The notes beneath the pieces are model-generated. The model was not told the origin of the DNA, did no database searches, and worked only from the letters and a program-made list of their open reading frames with translations. From the NCBI GenBank assembly GCA_013397845.1, contig VZTG01003213.1, positions 186,330-250,329 of the forward strand: a stretch of 64,000 nucleotides of DNA, read 5' to 3'. Position numbers and translations under genes: made by a program. Numbering within the stretch: the stretch's first letter is position 1; every line of letters begins with the position of its first letter. The stretch is from Melanocharis versteri (Eukaryota > Chordata > Aves > Passeriformes > Melanocharitidae). Below, piece by piece: positions 33,331-44,640 of the stretch.

Positions 33331-34343
33331 GATCTGATCAAAAGCGGGCTGGAGCTGTGAAGTTGTGACACTGACATTTTGTGCTGAGCTGCCGACCACC
33401 TCCTGAGACCAAACGATGACTTTGGGGAAGAGCAGGAATTAGAGTTTTCATTGTTTCACAGCAATAGTGCTGAGAGGGTGGAATTAAAAGCAGTTGAAGT
33501 CACAATGTTTATTTCTTAGCAAATCCTCTTCAAAGAAATCAATCCGAGATGTAAAGGGCTTCAAGACAGATTTTTTCCCTTTGTCCTTGCCCCTGGGTGC
33601 ATGAAGTGAGATATTCTATGCACTGGGACTGGCCAAAATATTGATTTCAACCCAACCCAGAGCACAGCCCCTTCTCCTTTCCAGGCCTGCAAGCCACAGG
33701 TCTGTCTGTCCGTCCGTCCAGGCTCAGGGAGCTGCAGCTGCTGAAACCCAGAGGAGGCAGCTGCTGGTCCCCAGCTGTGGCACAGCTGAGCCTCCCCAGT
33801 GCCACTGATGCCACCTGCACTCCAGATCCAGAGCTGGGACTCTGCTGCCTCCCAGCCAGGGCTTTCATCTGCCCTCCAGAAACTCCTGAGAGTGATTTTA
33901 TTCTTTTCTTCCCTCCCGCGCGCTCGGGTGTTGAACTTCTGCGTGTTTTGCATGGGAGCACAGCCCGCCTTGAGCACTGCTTAAAAACCTTTCAAATTCA
34001 CTTCTCAAAACCAATGTTTATCTGTAAAGGCTGTAATTAGAGTGTGGGGGGTGTTGCTGTGCCCGTCTCTGCCTCTCTCTGGGCTTCCTGCAGCTCACAG
34101 CGGCTTTGGAATGAAACTTGAGGGGAATAATTGACAGCCAAGGGCTGGACTGGGGTTAAAGAGTCAGTGCTGCAGGAGAAACCTCAAAGGTCCCGTTCCT
34201 GGGGGGACAGATGAAAAACAAACTCCCCAGGCAGCTCTTGGCATGGTGGCACCTCCTTCCTTCATTGCTGGGTGTGAGCGCACCGGGGTTACAATTCACT
34301 GGGAATTTTCCATGGCTGCTTTTCAGGCTATGAGTGACGCTGG
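33331..34343. other. Unique spacer, no gene
   Basis: 33,640-33,930 is GC-rich with frames open on both strands (33,561-33,977 minus, 138 codons; 33,777-34,040 plus) and no recognisable domain. No repeat is recognised. Confidence 0.4.
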
Positions 34344-34488
34344 CTCCTTCTCCTCCTTCTCCTCCTCCTTCTCCTCCTCCTCCTCCTTCTCCTCCCTCTC
34401 CTCCTTCTCCTCCTCCTTCTTCTCCTTCTCCTCCTTCTCCTCTTTCTCCTCCTTCTCCTCTTTCTCCTCCTCCTCCTCTTCCTCCTCT
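34344..34488. repeat. Polypyrimidine microsatellite (CTCCTT/CTC)n
   Basis: About 145 bases composed almost only of C and T, built from CTC, CTT and CTCCTT units. Frames over it give poly-Ser, poly-Pro/Ser and poly-Glu/Lys peptides, a by-product of the repeat. A long homopurine-homopyrimidine tract of this kind can form triplex (H-) DNA. Confidence 0.95.
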
Positions 34489-35839
34489 GTTGCAGCTTCA
34501 ACCTTTCTGCCCATCCAGCTTCATGGCCAGTTTCCAGCTACAGCAATGAATAATTTTCTTCTAGGACAGCTTTAATTACAAAAAAAAACAAATAAAGAAT
34601 AATTAGGAATTACCATCATCTGCAGAACTGGTGGGAGAATGAGTTGCCTTGCAGCAAAGTCACTGGTAGAGCCCTAAAATTGAATCCTACCTTCTGAATT
34701 CCAGTTTGACATCTTAAGCTGGATATTCTTGCTTCCATTTTATGCTTTGTGTTGATTAATTTCTGGTTATAAGAGTTTTAACTGGTTAAGTCAACTTGTT
34801 TTGCAAGCAAGATAAAACCAGAGCTTCAAGAAAGCACTTTTTAATATACAAATGTTGATTCCAAAGGGAGAACCGTTTATAGTTAAAACCTGAAATGTAC
34901 AAGGAAAAGATCATTGAAGTCAGTGTCAAGATACTGCCAGGTGGTCAAACTTTACTGTCCTGGCTCCTTTTTTTAAAAAAAAACCTTTGATGACCATAAA
35001 GTTTCCATTTTCTGTATTAGGTTCCCCATGAGCTTCCCCCTGTAGAGTTGTACAGTATCACAAGTTAAAGTGAACCAAATTAAACTGTTGTGGCATATAA
35101 AAACAGCCAACAAAGGCAGGCAGCTTTTTTCCTGAACCCCCTGAGATTTATTCTGACAGTTTGCAACTCGATGAAATGGATAATGGAAGTCCCTTGTCAC
35201 AATAACTCAGCTTAAATGTATTGTTGGATTAATAGACTCAGTTATCCACTCTTCCAAGGAGAAAAATGACTTGTGGTTTCAAATCAGGCCCTCGCTCGTG
35301 GCATCCCATCAAATGAACCAAACAGGCCAAATTTAAACTCCTGGCAGAAGCCAGGCACTCTGCGAGTTGTGTCGTAAAAATGAGTTTATTTATTTTTAAT
35401 GATTTCCAATTGCCATGGCGACAGCTGTGGGTGACACACGGTGGTGGCCGTGGATCCCCGGTTGGGTGGGGAGTCGGGAGGTGGGACCCAGGTGATGGAT
35501 GTCCCTGTCCCCTGCTCAGGGAGCTCCTCAGGGTGTCACCTCCCTCTGCAGCAGGAAATTCGGGCAGGGAGCTCACTGAGGATGAGGATGCACCCAAAGG
35601 GGTGCAGGGCTGATTTCCACAGCTGGTGGGAACAGCTCCAGCCTTTCCCTGGAGCCTGTGGAGCATTCCGTGGGATTTACCTGGGGGAAGGCTCTCCCTG
35701 TCCTCTCACTCCAGGGAGAAGCCACACTGGCCATGTCACTCCTTCCTCTCTTGTCCTTGCACTGGATGACCTCAGGAGAGAATTCCACTCTTTGCAAGGT
35801 CATGTCTTGATCAGTCTTACATGAGCCAGACAAAACTCA
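34489..35839. other. AT-rich then GC-rich unique stretch
   Basis: 34,560-35,230 is AT-rich and repeat-free (GTTGATTAATTTCTGG, TTTTAATATACAAATG, ATTAAACTG words), another candidate conserved block. 35,430-35,760 is GC-rich, with frames of 127-142 codons on opposite strands that have no domain. Confidence 0.4.
35409..35422. promoter_or_regulatory. RFX-like palindromic X-box
   Basis: ATTGCCATGGCGAC closely matches the RFX palindrome GTTGCCATGGCAAC, with 12 of 14 positions identical. The two half-sites are separated by the usual AT. It lies at the border of an AT-rich block and a GC-rich block. Function is unproven. Confidence 0.3.
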
Positions 35840-36013
35840 CTGGCACAGGGTGCCCAGAGCAGCTGTGGCTGCCCCTGGATCCCTGGCAGTGCCCAAGACC
35901 AGGCTGGATGGGGCTTGGAGCAGCCTGGGACAGTGGAAGGTGTCCCTGCCATGGCAGGGGTGGCACTGGGTGGGATTTAGGCCCCCTCCCAACCCAAACC
36001 CCTCTGGGATTTG
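35840..36013 (+). mobile_element. CR1 LINE 3' end
   Basis: Near-consensus plus-strand CR1 from TGGCACAGGGTGCCCAGAGC through CTGGATGGGGCTTGGAGCAG and GGTGTCCCTGCCATGGCAGG to CCAACCCAAACCCCTCTGGG. It is 5'-truncated at TGGCACAGGG. Confidence 0.93.
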
Positions 36014-37029
36014 TGTGCAGGGCACTCAGGGGCTCCCTGGCCCAGCTGCACCATGGACAGGCTGCACTCCCACCTTTACACGGGGTCAGCTGTGGGTTTT
36101 CAGAGCAGTTCTGGTTCTGTTTTGCTCCCAGACCCCCGGTGTGGCCCCCCAGCCCCTCCGCCTGCCCCACGGCTGAGCAGCAGCCGTTCATTAAGTTCCT
36201 GACCGCGGGCAGGATGAATTATCCTGCTCACATCTGGAGAGGGGCGAGGGGCTGGCTTTAACCGCCGAGGAGCTGCTGGGATGTGCCATCACTGCCTGCT
36301 GGGTGTTGTGATCTGACAGGGCGCTGTGTGAGTGCGGCAGGGCTCCTTCCCCGGCCTCTGCGGGGGAATCCGGCTGTCAGGCTGCCGGGGGACGCAGCGT
36401 GAAACGTGGAATTCTGAAGTCGAAACCTCTGAGAGCTCACGGCACTCTGAGGCAGCAGTTTCCCTTCAAAGTCCCTCTCTGCCTGTGCTCAGCACCTCTT
36501 GTGATGTAGCACATGTTGCCTCCGCAGAAAGTCAGAAGGTTTGCTTCCTCAAAATCTCATTTTCTCCTCTTAATTAGGCGTTTCCCCCAGTGAGCCGTGT
36601 GGGAGTCGATGGAGAAGGTGAGGATGTTGGCACAGCCCGGCCCCACGGATGCTGATTGATGAAGCATCAGCTTTGAACACTGGATTTTCCTTCTGAAACA
36701 TCGAAAAATTCGAGAGGCAGAAGAACTGAAGGCAGGGAGGATGTGTGGCACAGCTCCTTCCCCACCTTGCTCAGGTCAGTGGGGTTCCCACCTCAACGTT
36801 CCCTTCTCTGTGATTTCTTTTAAGCCTATTTTAATAAATGCCACCTGCTACCTGCCCCGAAATCTGGCTGAATTTAAGGGGCTGTCCGTGAGGGGATGAA
36901 ATGATGCCCAGCATCAGCCAGGCCACTCATCTCCAGGTGCTGGCTGTCCATAAACCCCTCCGAATAGAAAGGGGATGAAACACAACACGAATGAAAGTTC
37001 ATCAAGGGGGATGTTTTGAACTAAAAAAG
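36014..37029. other. Unique spacer, nothing recognised
   Basis: 36,040-36,400 is GC-rich with several CpGs. 36,800-37,000 is mixed. No repeat or exon is recognised, and overlapping frames on both strands carry no domain. Confidence 0.4.
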
Positions 37030-37190
37030 GGTGGATTTGGAGTAGTTAGAAGGAAGAAATTTTTGACAGTGAGGGTGATGAGGCCCTGGCACAGGATGCC
37101 CAGAGAAGCCGTGGCTGCCCCTGGATCCCTGGCAGTGCCCAAGGCCAGGCTGGAGCAGCCTGGGACAGTGGAAGGTGTCCCTGCCCATGG
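37030..37190 (+). mobile_element. CR1 LINE 3' end, shortened
   Basis: Starts GGTGGATTTGGAGTAGTTAG, AAGGAAGAAATTTTTGACAG, then GAGGGTGATGAGGCCCTGG and the GTGGCTGCCCCTGGATCC block. After CCAGGCTGG it lacks the GGGGCTT bases present in sister copies. It ends at CCCTGCCCATGG without the final tail. Confidence 0.9.
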
Positions 37191-38544
37191 CCTGCCTGGA
37201 AGGCAGGTGACTCTTCAATTTCTATGTGGCTGTGTGGAAATTGGAGCCCCCAGCACAAATGGTGATGAGAACATTCACAGGACCCTCCTTGGAGCACCAA
37301 AACTGCTGAGCACAGCACATCCCTGAGGCGCAGGGAAGAGCTTTTATTTTAAACTCTGACCATGAAACAGGAAAAAGCTTCTGCCTTCTGATTTTTGCCT
37401 TTAACATGTTAAAATAGAGGCACCTGCTGCCTGCTGGGCTCATTAAATATGTCTTTTTATTTTCATAAATCGCCACGGTAGAATTTGAATTATTTACTCG
37501 GTAAACTCGAGGTTACATTCATTTACATTCTCCAAGGTTTTTGTGCGTTAGCTTTGGAGCCTTTTCCTTCCCACCTTTTGTTCGGTGCCCACCTTGGCTT
37601 CCCGAGCAGGATCCCTCCCCTTGGTGACTGCAGGGGTTTCGTGAACTTCAAAAGCTGCCTGAAATGTCAGGCACACGCCGCCTTTGTGCCGCCGCTGAAT
37701 TATGGATCAGAATACAGCACATCAAACACCCAGAATTATTCACTTGTGGGTCTTGGCTTGGTAAAGCAATAACAAATCCCTGCGTTTCTCCTTTGCTGAG
37801 ATGGGGGGTGGTTGTTCTACATGCTCCAGAGCAATGTTAGCAGGGGTACGGGGGGGGTGTGGAATATTTTTTTTTTTAAGCGAGGCACTTCAATCAAAGC
37901 TTCATTCTACTGTAAACCCAATTAGCTCCAGTCTGCCAAGTCAGCTCGGCTGCCTGCGAGGATGTGTGCAAGGCTATGAATAATTGCTAAACCCGGGTTT
38001 CGCTCTGTCTAGGAAACGCCACGAGGCTTTTGTCACCCCCAGATAAACCCCCTGCACTTGGCTCCATGGTTCCAGCTGAGGACACACGTTCCGAGGCCAG
38101 GAATGTGTTTGAACAGCGCTGGGTGCGTGGAGAGCTCGGCGAGGAGGCACTGCTGGCTCTGCTCTGGAGCAGAACCCAGACCCTGGGCTCTCCAAACGCT
38201 CAGGGATGGTGCCAGGAGCTGAAGCGGGGACAGGATGAGAGGTTAGCTGGCTTTGCTGCACGTGGCTGCAGAACAAGCCCGTTTCTGTAGGAGAGCCCTG
38301 CCCTGTGCCCTCCAGGAGGAAGGGCTGGAGAATGAAATGCTCCAACAAAACCTGCGGAAAATGGGTCACCTGCTTCGGGTGAGGAGGTGCACAGGGTGTT
38401 CAGCTGGATTGAAGGTGCCACGTGCTGCCTTCTGTCAGTTTGGACACGGTTCCACAGCTGGGATGGTGCCGTGTGGGAATTCGGGCTGGGTGATCAGAGC
38501 CCTGGCGTGGGGGGACTGGGCTCTTTGGGATCCTGTCTGATCCC
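37191..38544. other. Unique spacer, nothing recognised
   Basis: 37,380-37,560 and 37,680-37,760 are AT-rich. A G run (37,850-37,856) and a T run (37,867-37,877) lie together. 38,040-38,520 is GC-rich. No domain is seen in the frames. Confidence 0.4.
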
Positions 38545-38793
38545 ACAGGACAGGAGGAGAGGGAATGGCCTCAAGTTGTGCCAGGGGAGGTTTAGGTTGG
38601 GTATTAGGGGAAATTTCTTGGTGGAAAGGGTCGTCAGGCATTGGAGCAAGGCAGTGGTGGAGTCAGCACCCTTGGAAGTGTTTAAAGAAACCTGGATGTG
38701 GCACTTGAGGAAGCTGTTTGGTGGTGAACGTGGTGCTGCTGGGCTGATGGTCGGTGAGCTCAGAGGTGTTTTCCAGCCTGGATGACTCTCTGG
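38545..38793 (+). mobile_element. CR1 LINE 3' end, second subfamily
   Basis: A CR1 of a different subfamily: GTTTAGGTTGGGTATTAGGG, AAATTTCTTGGTGGAAAGGG, CGTCAGGCATTGGAGC, GAAACCTGGATGTGGCACTT, CTCAGAGGTGTTTTCCAGCC and TGGATGACTCT. The ~51.25-kb copy shares its TGGCACTT and TTTTCCAGCCT words. Confidence 0.88.
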
Positions 38794-40758
38794 TGACACC
38801 GGGGGTGGCCCTGGGACCCAGCTGCACGACCCACCCAACCCCACACGGGGAGGTGGGACACGGAATTGGCCCCAGGGCTCCTCCCAGCCCTGAGGAAGGT
38901 GCTGTCCCTCCTCTTGCTCTGGCCAGCTGGCAAACACAGGCTGCATTTCCTGAGGGGAGAAAGCCTGAGATTTTTGGTTGGTTCCAGTAGGACACACCTT
39001 CCCCAACTGCAATGGGTTTTTCCTTGGCTATTTACTTATTTTTCTACCCTGTATGCAAAATATCCCTGTTTTTCCATCTGTAGAGCACCTCAGAAGTTGT
39101 CGTGGGGGTGACTCATCCATCTCAGCCTCAAGTTCGATGGACTGTGATTCCTGTTAATGTCCCTCAAGGATGGCCGTGTTCCAGTCACATCTTGAAGACT
39201 CTCCCACTGTTTTCTTCCCAAAAGTTTGCTTTTAAATGTATTTTCCTTGAAGCCTAAGGTCCATCAAGTGATCCAATACTCCGTGTGATGGCCGTTGGTG
39301 AGGTGTGTGACAAGATTTTGACATTTCAGGGAAAAGGCTGGATGTTTTGCAAGATTTCTGTAAGTTCAATGTTAAATGCTGTGTTTACACTGACACACAT
39401 TTAGGCAGGTTCTTTTTCCCCCAGATATGGCACTGTGTGAAGTATCACAACATCCTTCCCTCCTTTTGTAACGTCTGCCAAAAATAACGTTTGAAAACCA
39501 GAAATGCTTCGATGCAAAAATATTTTCACTCTGGGGAAGAAGCGGTTTTGGCTGATTTTATGACAGCAGGTACATAAAGAAACGCCTGCTTTGACACCCA
39601 AGCTGCAGGAGGTGGGAGTGCCAGCGATTCCCAGCAGCAGCAGTGGGTGCCACAGTGGTTTGTGACACTGCAGCTCCCCTTTCCCTCGGGAATGACGCTG
39701 CTGCTGTGATCCCCGTGCACCCCCTCCCCACTTACTCCGTGTGGGGGTGGCCCTGAGGAGCAGGTGACACCTGAGAACAGAATTATCCACAGCGAGAGGG
39801 TTTTCTTTACATAGAAGCCACGTCTGGAGAGCTGCGAGACTCCCAAACCCTGAAATCCAGAGGGAGATTTTAATCTTAGCCCGGGCCGAGGGATAATCTA
39901 AAAAACACATGCACGGCCCAGTTCTGTTGAGAAATGTCTGGAGTGATCACTCCTGCTCCTAAATGTGGGTGTGAAGAAGCCCACAGAGCCCAGGGTGGGT
40001 GGCTCTGGTGACTCTTCAAGGAGTGTGCAGCACCACTCAGAAATACAAGGAGACAGCCCTCAGAAATGCAAGGAGTTGCCACTACTCCTGGCATTAATTA
40101 GGTGCAATTACTGCTGTTTATTTTAATTGCTGGCTGATTGTGGAGTCTCGGTGTCTCAGCTCCACGGATCTCAGCTGGGATGGTCAGGACACATCCAGGG
40201 AAGCTGATGAGCCCATCCTGCTCCTCTGCAAAGCCAGGAGAGGGGCTCCAGCTCCTGCAGCAGCTTCCTGAGGCCTTTCACTTATTTTCTGTTTATATGG
40301 CACTGCTTGGGCTGAGTTTTTATAATGCTCTGCAATTAAAAGGACACTCAGAGCCTAATTCAGGCTGTGTTTTGTGGTGGGAACTGAATTTAATGTTCTT
40401 AGCTCAGTGTTCTCTGACTAAAGACAACTCTGGAAGGGGAGAACATGTGGAAGGTATTTCCGAAGAGTTACATGTACAAAAATACAGGGTGCTTTAAATG
40501 CAGTTAGGGGGGTTCAGCTCAAGGTCCTGCATTAGGGCATTCGAGTGTGGCAGCTGGAAGGGATCCTGCAGCAAGGGGCTGCAGGGCTGTAAATGGAGCA
40601 GCCCCTGTCCTGGAGTATCCCAGGAGCAGACAGGCTCCTGCAAGGAATCCCAGCCATCTGCTGAGACGGATTCTGCAGCTTTTGGTACGATCAGAACGTG
40701 GAGCATTGTTTGTTGGGCTGGAAGGGGCAGCTGGAGCACGGGCAGCCCCGGGTTCGTG
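38794..40758. other. Unique 2-kb stretch, no gene
   Basis: GC-rich at 38,800-38,950, mixed to 40,100, AT-richer at 40,080-40,140 and 40,300-40,500, then GC-rich into the 69-bp array. A 169-codon minus frame (39,401-39,910) has no recognisable domain. No repeat is seen. Confidence 0.4.
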
Positions 40759-41448
40759 CACAGGAATTCTGGCAGCTGGGCTGGCGCTCGTGGCCGGATG
40801 AAGCGTGGTTTGCACTCTGTTTGCCTGCACAGGAATTCTGGCAGCTGGGCTGCCGCTCGTGGCCGGATGAAGCGTGGTTTGCACTCTGTTTGCCTGCACA
40901 GGAATTCTGGCAGCTGGGCTGCCGCTCGTGGCCGGATGAAGCGTGGTTTGCACTCTGTTTGCCTGCACAGGAATTCTGGCAGCTGGGCTGCCGCTCGTGG
41001 CCGGATGAAGCGTGGTTTGCACTCTGTTTGCCTGCACAGGAATTCTGGCAGCTGGGCTGCCGCTCGTGGCCGGATGAAGCGTGGTTTGCACTCTGTTTGC
41101 CTGCACAGGAATTCTGGCAGCTGGGCTGCCGCTCGTGGCCGGATGAAGCGTGGTTTGCACTCTGTTTGCCTGCACAGGAATTCTGGCAGCTGGGCTGCCG
41201 CTCGTGGCCGGATGAAGCGTGGTTTGCACTCTGTTTGCCTGCACAGGAATTCTGGCAGCTGGGCTGCCGCTCGTGGCCGGATGAAGCGTGGTTTGCACTC
41301 TGTTTGCCTGCACAGGAATTCTGGCAGCTGGGCTGCCGCTCGTGGCCGGATGAAGCGTGGTTTGCACTCTGTTTGCCTGCACAGGAATTCTGGCAGCTGG
41401 GCTGCCGCTCGTGGCCGGATGAAGCGTGGTTTGCACTCTGTTTGCCTG
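40759..41448. repeat. 69-bp minisatellite, ten nearly identical copies
   Basis: Ten head-to-tail copies of a 69-bp unit starting CACAGGAATTCTGGCAGCTG and ending CTCTGTTTGCCTG, with starts every 69 bases from 40,759 to 41,380. By eye nine copies are identical. The first differs by one base (G at 40,784 where the rest have C). Each of the other nine contains a GGCAGC-TGG-GCTGCC hairpin, four CpGs and an EcoRI site. Because 69 is 23 codons and the unit has few stops, five of six frames stay open (295-422 codons). That openness is a property of the unit and not evidence for a protein. No recognised family matches any of the 23-residue repeats. Confidence 0.98.
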
Positions 41449-43749
41449 CTGAGGCAGAGCTGTGGGTTTGGGGTCCCCCAGGAGCCATGTGGGGGTTCCC
41501 TGCAGGGTGCAGAACCGCCAGGCTTTGCCTGCAGCATCCCGGCCCCTTTTGGGGGGCAGAGCTGCTGTGCTGTGGGGCCACATGAATGGGGACGAGGTGG
41601 AGCTCTCAGAGGGCCTTTGGGAGCGTGGCAGGGGTGCCAGGGCCCTGCAGGAAGCGAGTCCTGGGTGCTCCAGCCCTGCCAGGCCTGGCCCTGCTGTCCC
41701 CAGGGCTGTCCAAGGGGATGGACACACGGACACGCCGCGGCCGCTCGTCACTTTTAATGGCTGCACTCCGCCGCGGCTCAGAGCCAATTAACTGCATGAG
41801 TCCTATTTGTAGCTCCCCGTTCCTCCTTATATAACCCTCATTTGTTTCAAATGAGCAGAGAGTGTGCCCCTGAGATTCTAAACATACCTCTTTATTAGTT
41901 CAAACAGAAACTGTTACCTACGGAAGCTAAACTTAGCGCTAATGTATGAAATGAGATGAAGAGCTCCTTTTAAACCCCCTACCAGGTGTTAGATAACAGG
42001 GACTGTGCTGGGAGGGGGAGCAGGGGACTGCAGAGGGCTGGGAACAGCGCTTTGATGATCGACTGGATTCATTTCTCCACTAAGAAGTAGATTAAACCCC
42101 AAAATGCTGGCTCTGGAGGGGTGGGGGCACAGCACTCAGTCCCTGTGCCCCATAATGTCACACACCCCGAGGATGGCCTCCCTCTGCCCTCAGGCCAGGC
42201 TTGGAGAACATCTCAGGTAGCTGATAACCCCATTTGAATTGTCTTTATCTCTGTCACACCCCGCAGGGTCTCACACTGCTGAGCTTGCTGGATGCCCCAC
42301 GTGGGATATCGGTCTCCCACCTCAAAATTCCCTTCACAACCCTGGGGCTCATCTCCCAAGGATACTCCTGTACAACCCAAAGCGTGAGAGAACCCAGGTT
42401 GTTTAAGGCACTGAAGCTTTTAACGAGCCAAGCTGGAAAATGTTCAGCTTTCCTAATAAGAACAGAGTTAGAGAGCACGAGGAGGAGGGAGAGGAGGAAC
42501 CACGGCACAGCCCAGGGAATTCTGCACGGATAAAGCTGTGTCACGGCTGTGGCACCCTCCGAAATCAACACCCACCACTCCTGCCACAGGGTGACAGATT
42601 GCTCGGACATCTCAGCAGGATTTTTCTCCAAATTACAACCTCCGTAAGGCCTGGATTGAGCCACGTCCATTTCCTGTGCCATAAGCAGAAATGAGGAAGA
42701 GCAGTGGTTACCGTGGGCTCTCCAGTGGGATTTCTGCACTGGGAAGAGCTGGGGGTGTGGGAGAGCTGGGACTGCCCCAGGCACAGCTTTGGGGACAGGA
42801 GCTTTTTGGGGATGTATTTAGCAAGGTATTTTTTACCCTTCTCCAGCCCAATTTACAGCTGTGTGTGTGTGTGTCAAAGGCAAATTCCCCACTTCCACGA
42901 GCAGCTCTTCCTGCAAAAGCTGATACATTGAATTAAGTTGCAGGAGTGTAGCTGAGAAAAAAAATTGCTTTTCCTCGAAGGAATATGAGGATGTTTGTCA
43001 GTTCCTCTCCATTAGGAGCCCAGCGCACTCGGAGGCAAAGATGAAAAGTGAGGATCAGATGAAAGGATGGAAATGATCACTCAGGTGACTCGGGGATGTG
43101 ACAACGCACGCTGTCACCATGGAGATCCCCCAGCAGTGCTGGCAACACTGGGGGCACGTTTGGCATCTCACGGCTCTGGGAATATTAAACCTGCCTGTGG
43201 AGTGATGCTCGTCAGGCCTGGAATGGTTTTGGATAACTGGCAGCCATGTATTGATCAGATGGGTGGATATTATGATTTTGAATCCAGGGATTATTCCAGA
43301 TGTTTCCATGTGCAGTGGGCAAGCAGGGGGTGGAGTTCAGGTGTTCTGGGGTTTGGGGCTGCTCAGAAAACTGGATTTGGCTGCTGGATGAAGCAGAATA
43401 ACGTTTGCTGTGGCTTACCCTACGTTCCTTGTGTTTTCAGGTACCTGTACACTGATTTTCCTGGATTTCTGACCTGGAAAGCCTCTCTTCACTGCAGTAC
43501 CTGCTCCCAAGGTGTGTGGGCCCAGCCTTAACAAAGCTTTAACCCAAAAAATACAATCAGATGTAGCTTTTTAGCTTGTCTTTACAATGTCCCACTTGTC
43601 TGGATAAGCTGGAATTTTCAAGGAGTTGCACGGATCCAACCTTGGATGGATTCGGGTGCATTTCCTCCTTCTCCCATCGTCTCAGGGCTGGCAGCAGAAA
43701 GGTGACTGTGGCTTTAAATGAAATCAAAATGTGCCTCTCATCCTCCCAT
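41449..43749. other. GC-rich then mixed unique stretch, no gene
   Basis: 41,450-41,790 is GC-rich with CpGs, including a CGCCGCGGCCGCTCG cluster near 41,733-41,747. A (GT)7 microsatellite lies at about 42,860-42,874. A 154-codon plus frame (43,067-43,531) and a 176-codon minus frame (42,254-42,784) show no domain. A TTTTCAGGTACC word near 43,434 resembles a 3' splice site, but no exon follows that I recognise. Confidence 0.4.
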
Positions 43750-44640
43750 GTCCCTAAAACAATTTAGAGCCACTGTAATTATTAGCATTCTCATTAAGAA
43801 GAGTTTAGCTGAAAACCAAGACCCAAAGACGCAGTGACTTCATCAGAGCGACGCAAATCCAGATAAAGCAGGTTCCTAATTCACTTCCATGCTTTGAAAG
43901 AAATCCTCAGAGCATCAATTACTGTATCTCTTGTAAAGCAATTACTACCAGCCTCCATTGCTCCCCTTTACACATTTTAATTTAATCATTATTTTTGCTT
44001 TAAAATACAGGGTAAGGAATTTCACAGTTCCTCAGGAAGAACTATAGCAGACAACAACAAAAAAACCCCGTAAAAGCAGAAATTACTTTCTTTTGTAATC
44101 AGGTTGATTAGACTCGTGTATAATCATACACAGCAGGTGGGAAGATTAACATTTCGCTAATTCCTAGTGGTCATTACTGCAAGGAAATTTAATCTGCAGA
44201 GTTCACAAGGATTGCAGTTGCATGCTGGTAAAGCTCATTTAAAAGACAGAGCAAAAACAACACAACTTTGTATTCTGGAATCCAGTTTTCCTCTGAACTC
44301 TTTTGGCCTGCAGGCAATACACATACACCAGGATCTTCTACTTAATTGAGAAATAGATTTGTATTGATCAGGCCCACTTAACAAGCACATTCAGAGCTGT
44401 TCCTGCTCTCAGTTACTCGGGTGGGGAATGCAGACCCCAGAGGCTTGAGCTACCTGATAAAATAGATATTTTTACAGCAAATGCATTTTTCTCTGTGGGG
44501 GCTGCACTAGTACACAACGCTGAGAGTCAGTTCTCATATTCGGATCAATTCAGAGCAATTCTGCTGAAGTTGAACAACTTATTAGTTTCTTTCCATGAAA
44601 ACAAACTGTGACATAATTATGATGATCAGGTTCTGCTTCA
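43750..44640. promoter_or_regulatory. Candidate conserved non-coding block
   Basis: About 900 bases of AT-rich, repeat-free sequence with TGTAATTATTAGCATTC, TTTTAATTTAATCATT, TAATCAGGTTGATTAG and GACATAATTATGATG words. The central A tract (44,048-44,064) is the only low-complexity part. It resembles a cluster of conserved non-coding elements. A 60-codon frame at 44,167-44,349 is not convincing. Confidence 0.33.

Noticed and set aside
34243..34575. Poly-Ser, poly-Pro and poly-Glu frames
   Set aside because: They are produced by the C/T microsatellite and have no flanking protein-like sequence.
40759..41448. CRISPR-like array
   Set aside because: The units are directly adjacent with no unique spacers, the unit is 69 bp, and the surrounding genome is avian.
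40494..41787. Long frames (295-422 codons) on both strands across the 69-bp array, possible repeat protein
   Set aside because: Five frames are open at once because the 69-bp unit has few stops and a length divisible by three. Coding cannot explain all of them, the flanks show no domain or signal, and no known family fits.
43434..43531. Possible exon after a TTTTCAG acceptor-like word
   Set aside because: The polypyrimidine context is weak, the downstream peptide has no recognised family, and no matching donor was evident.
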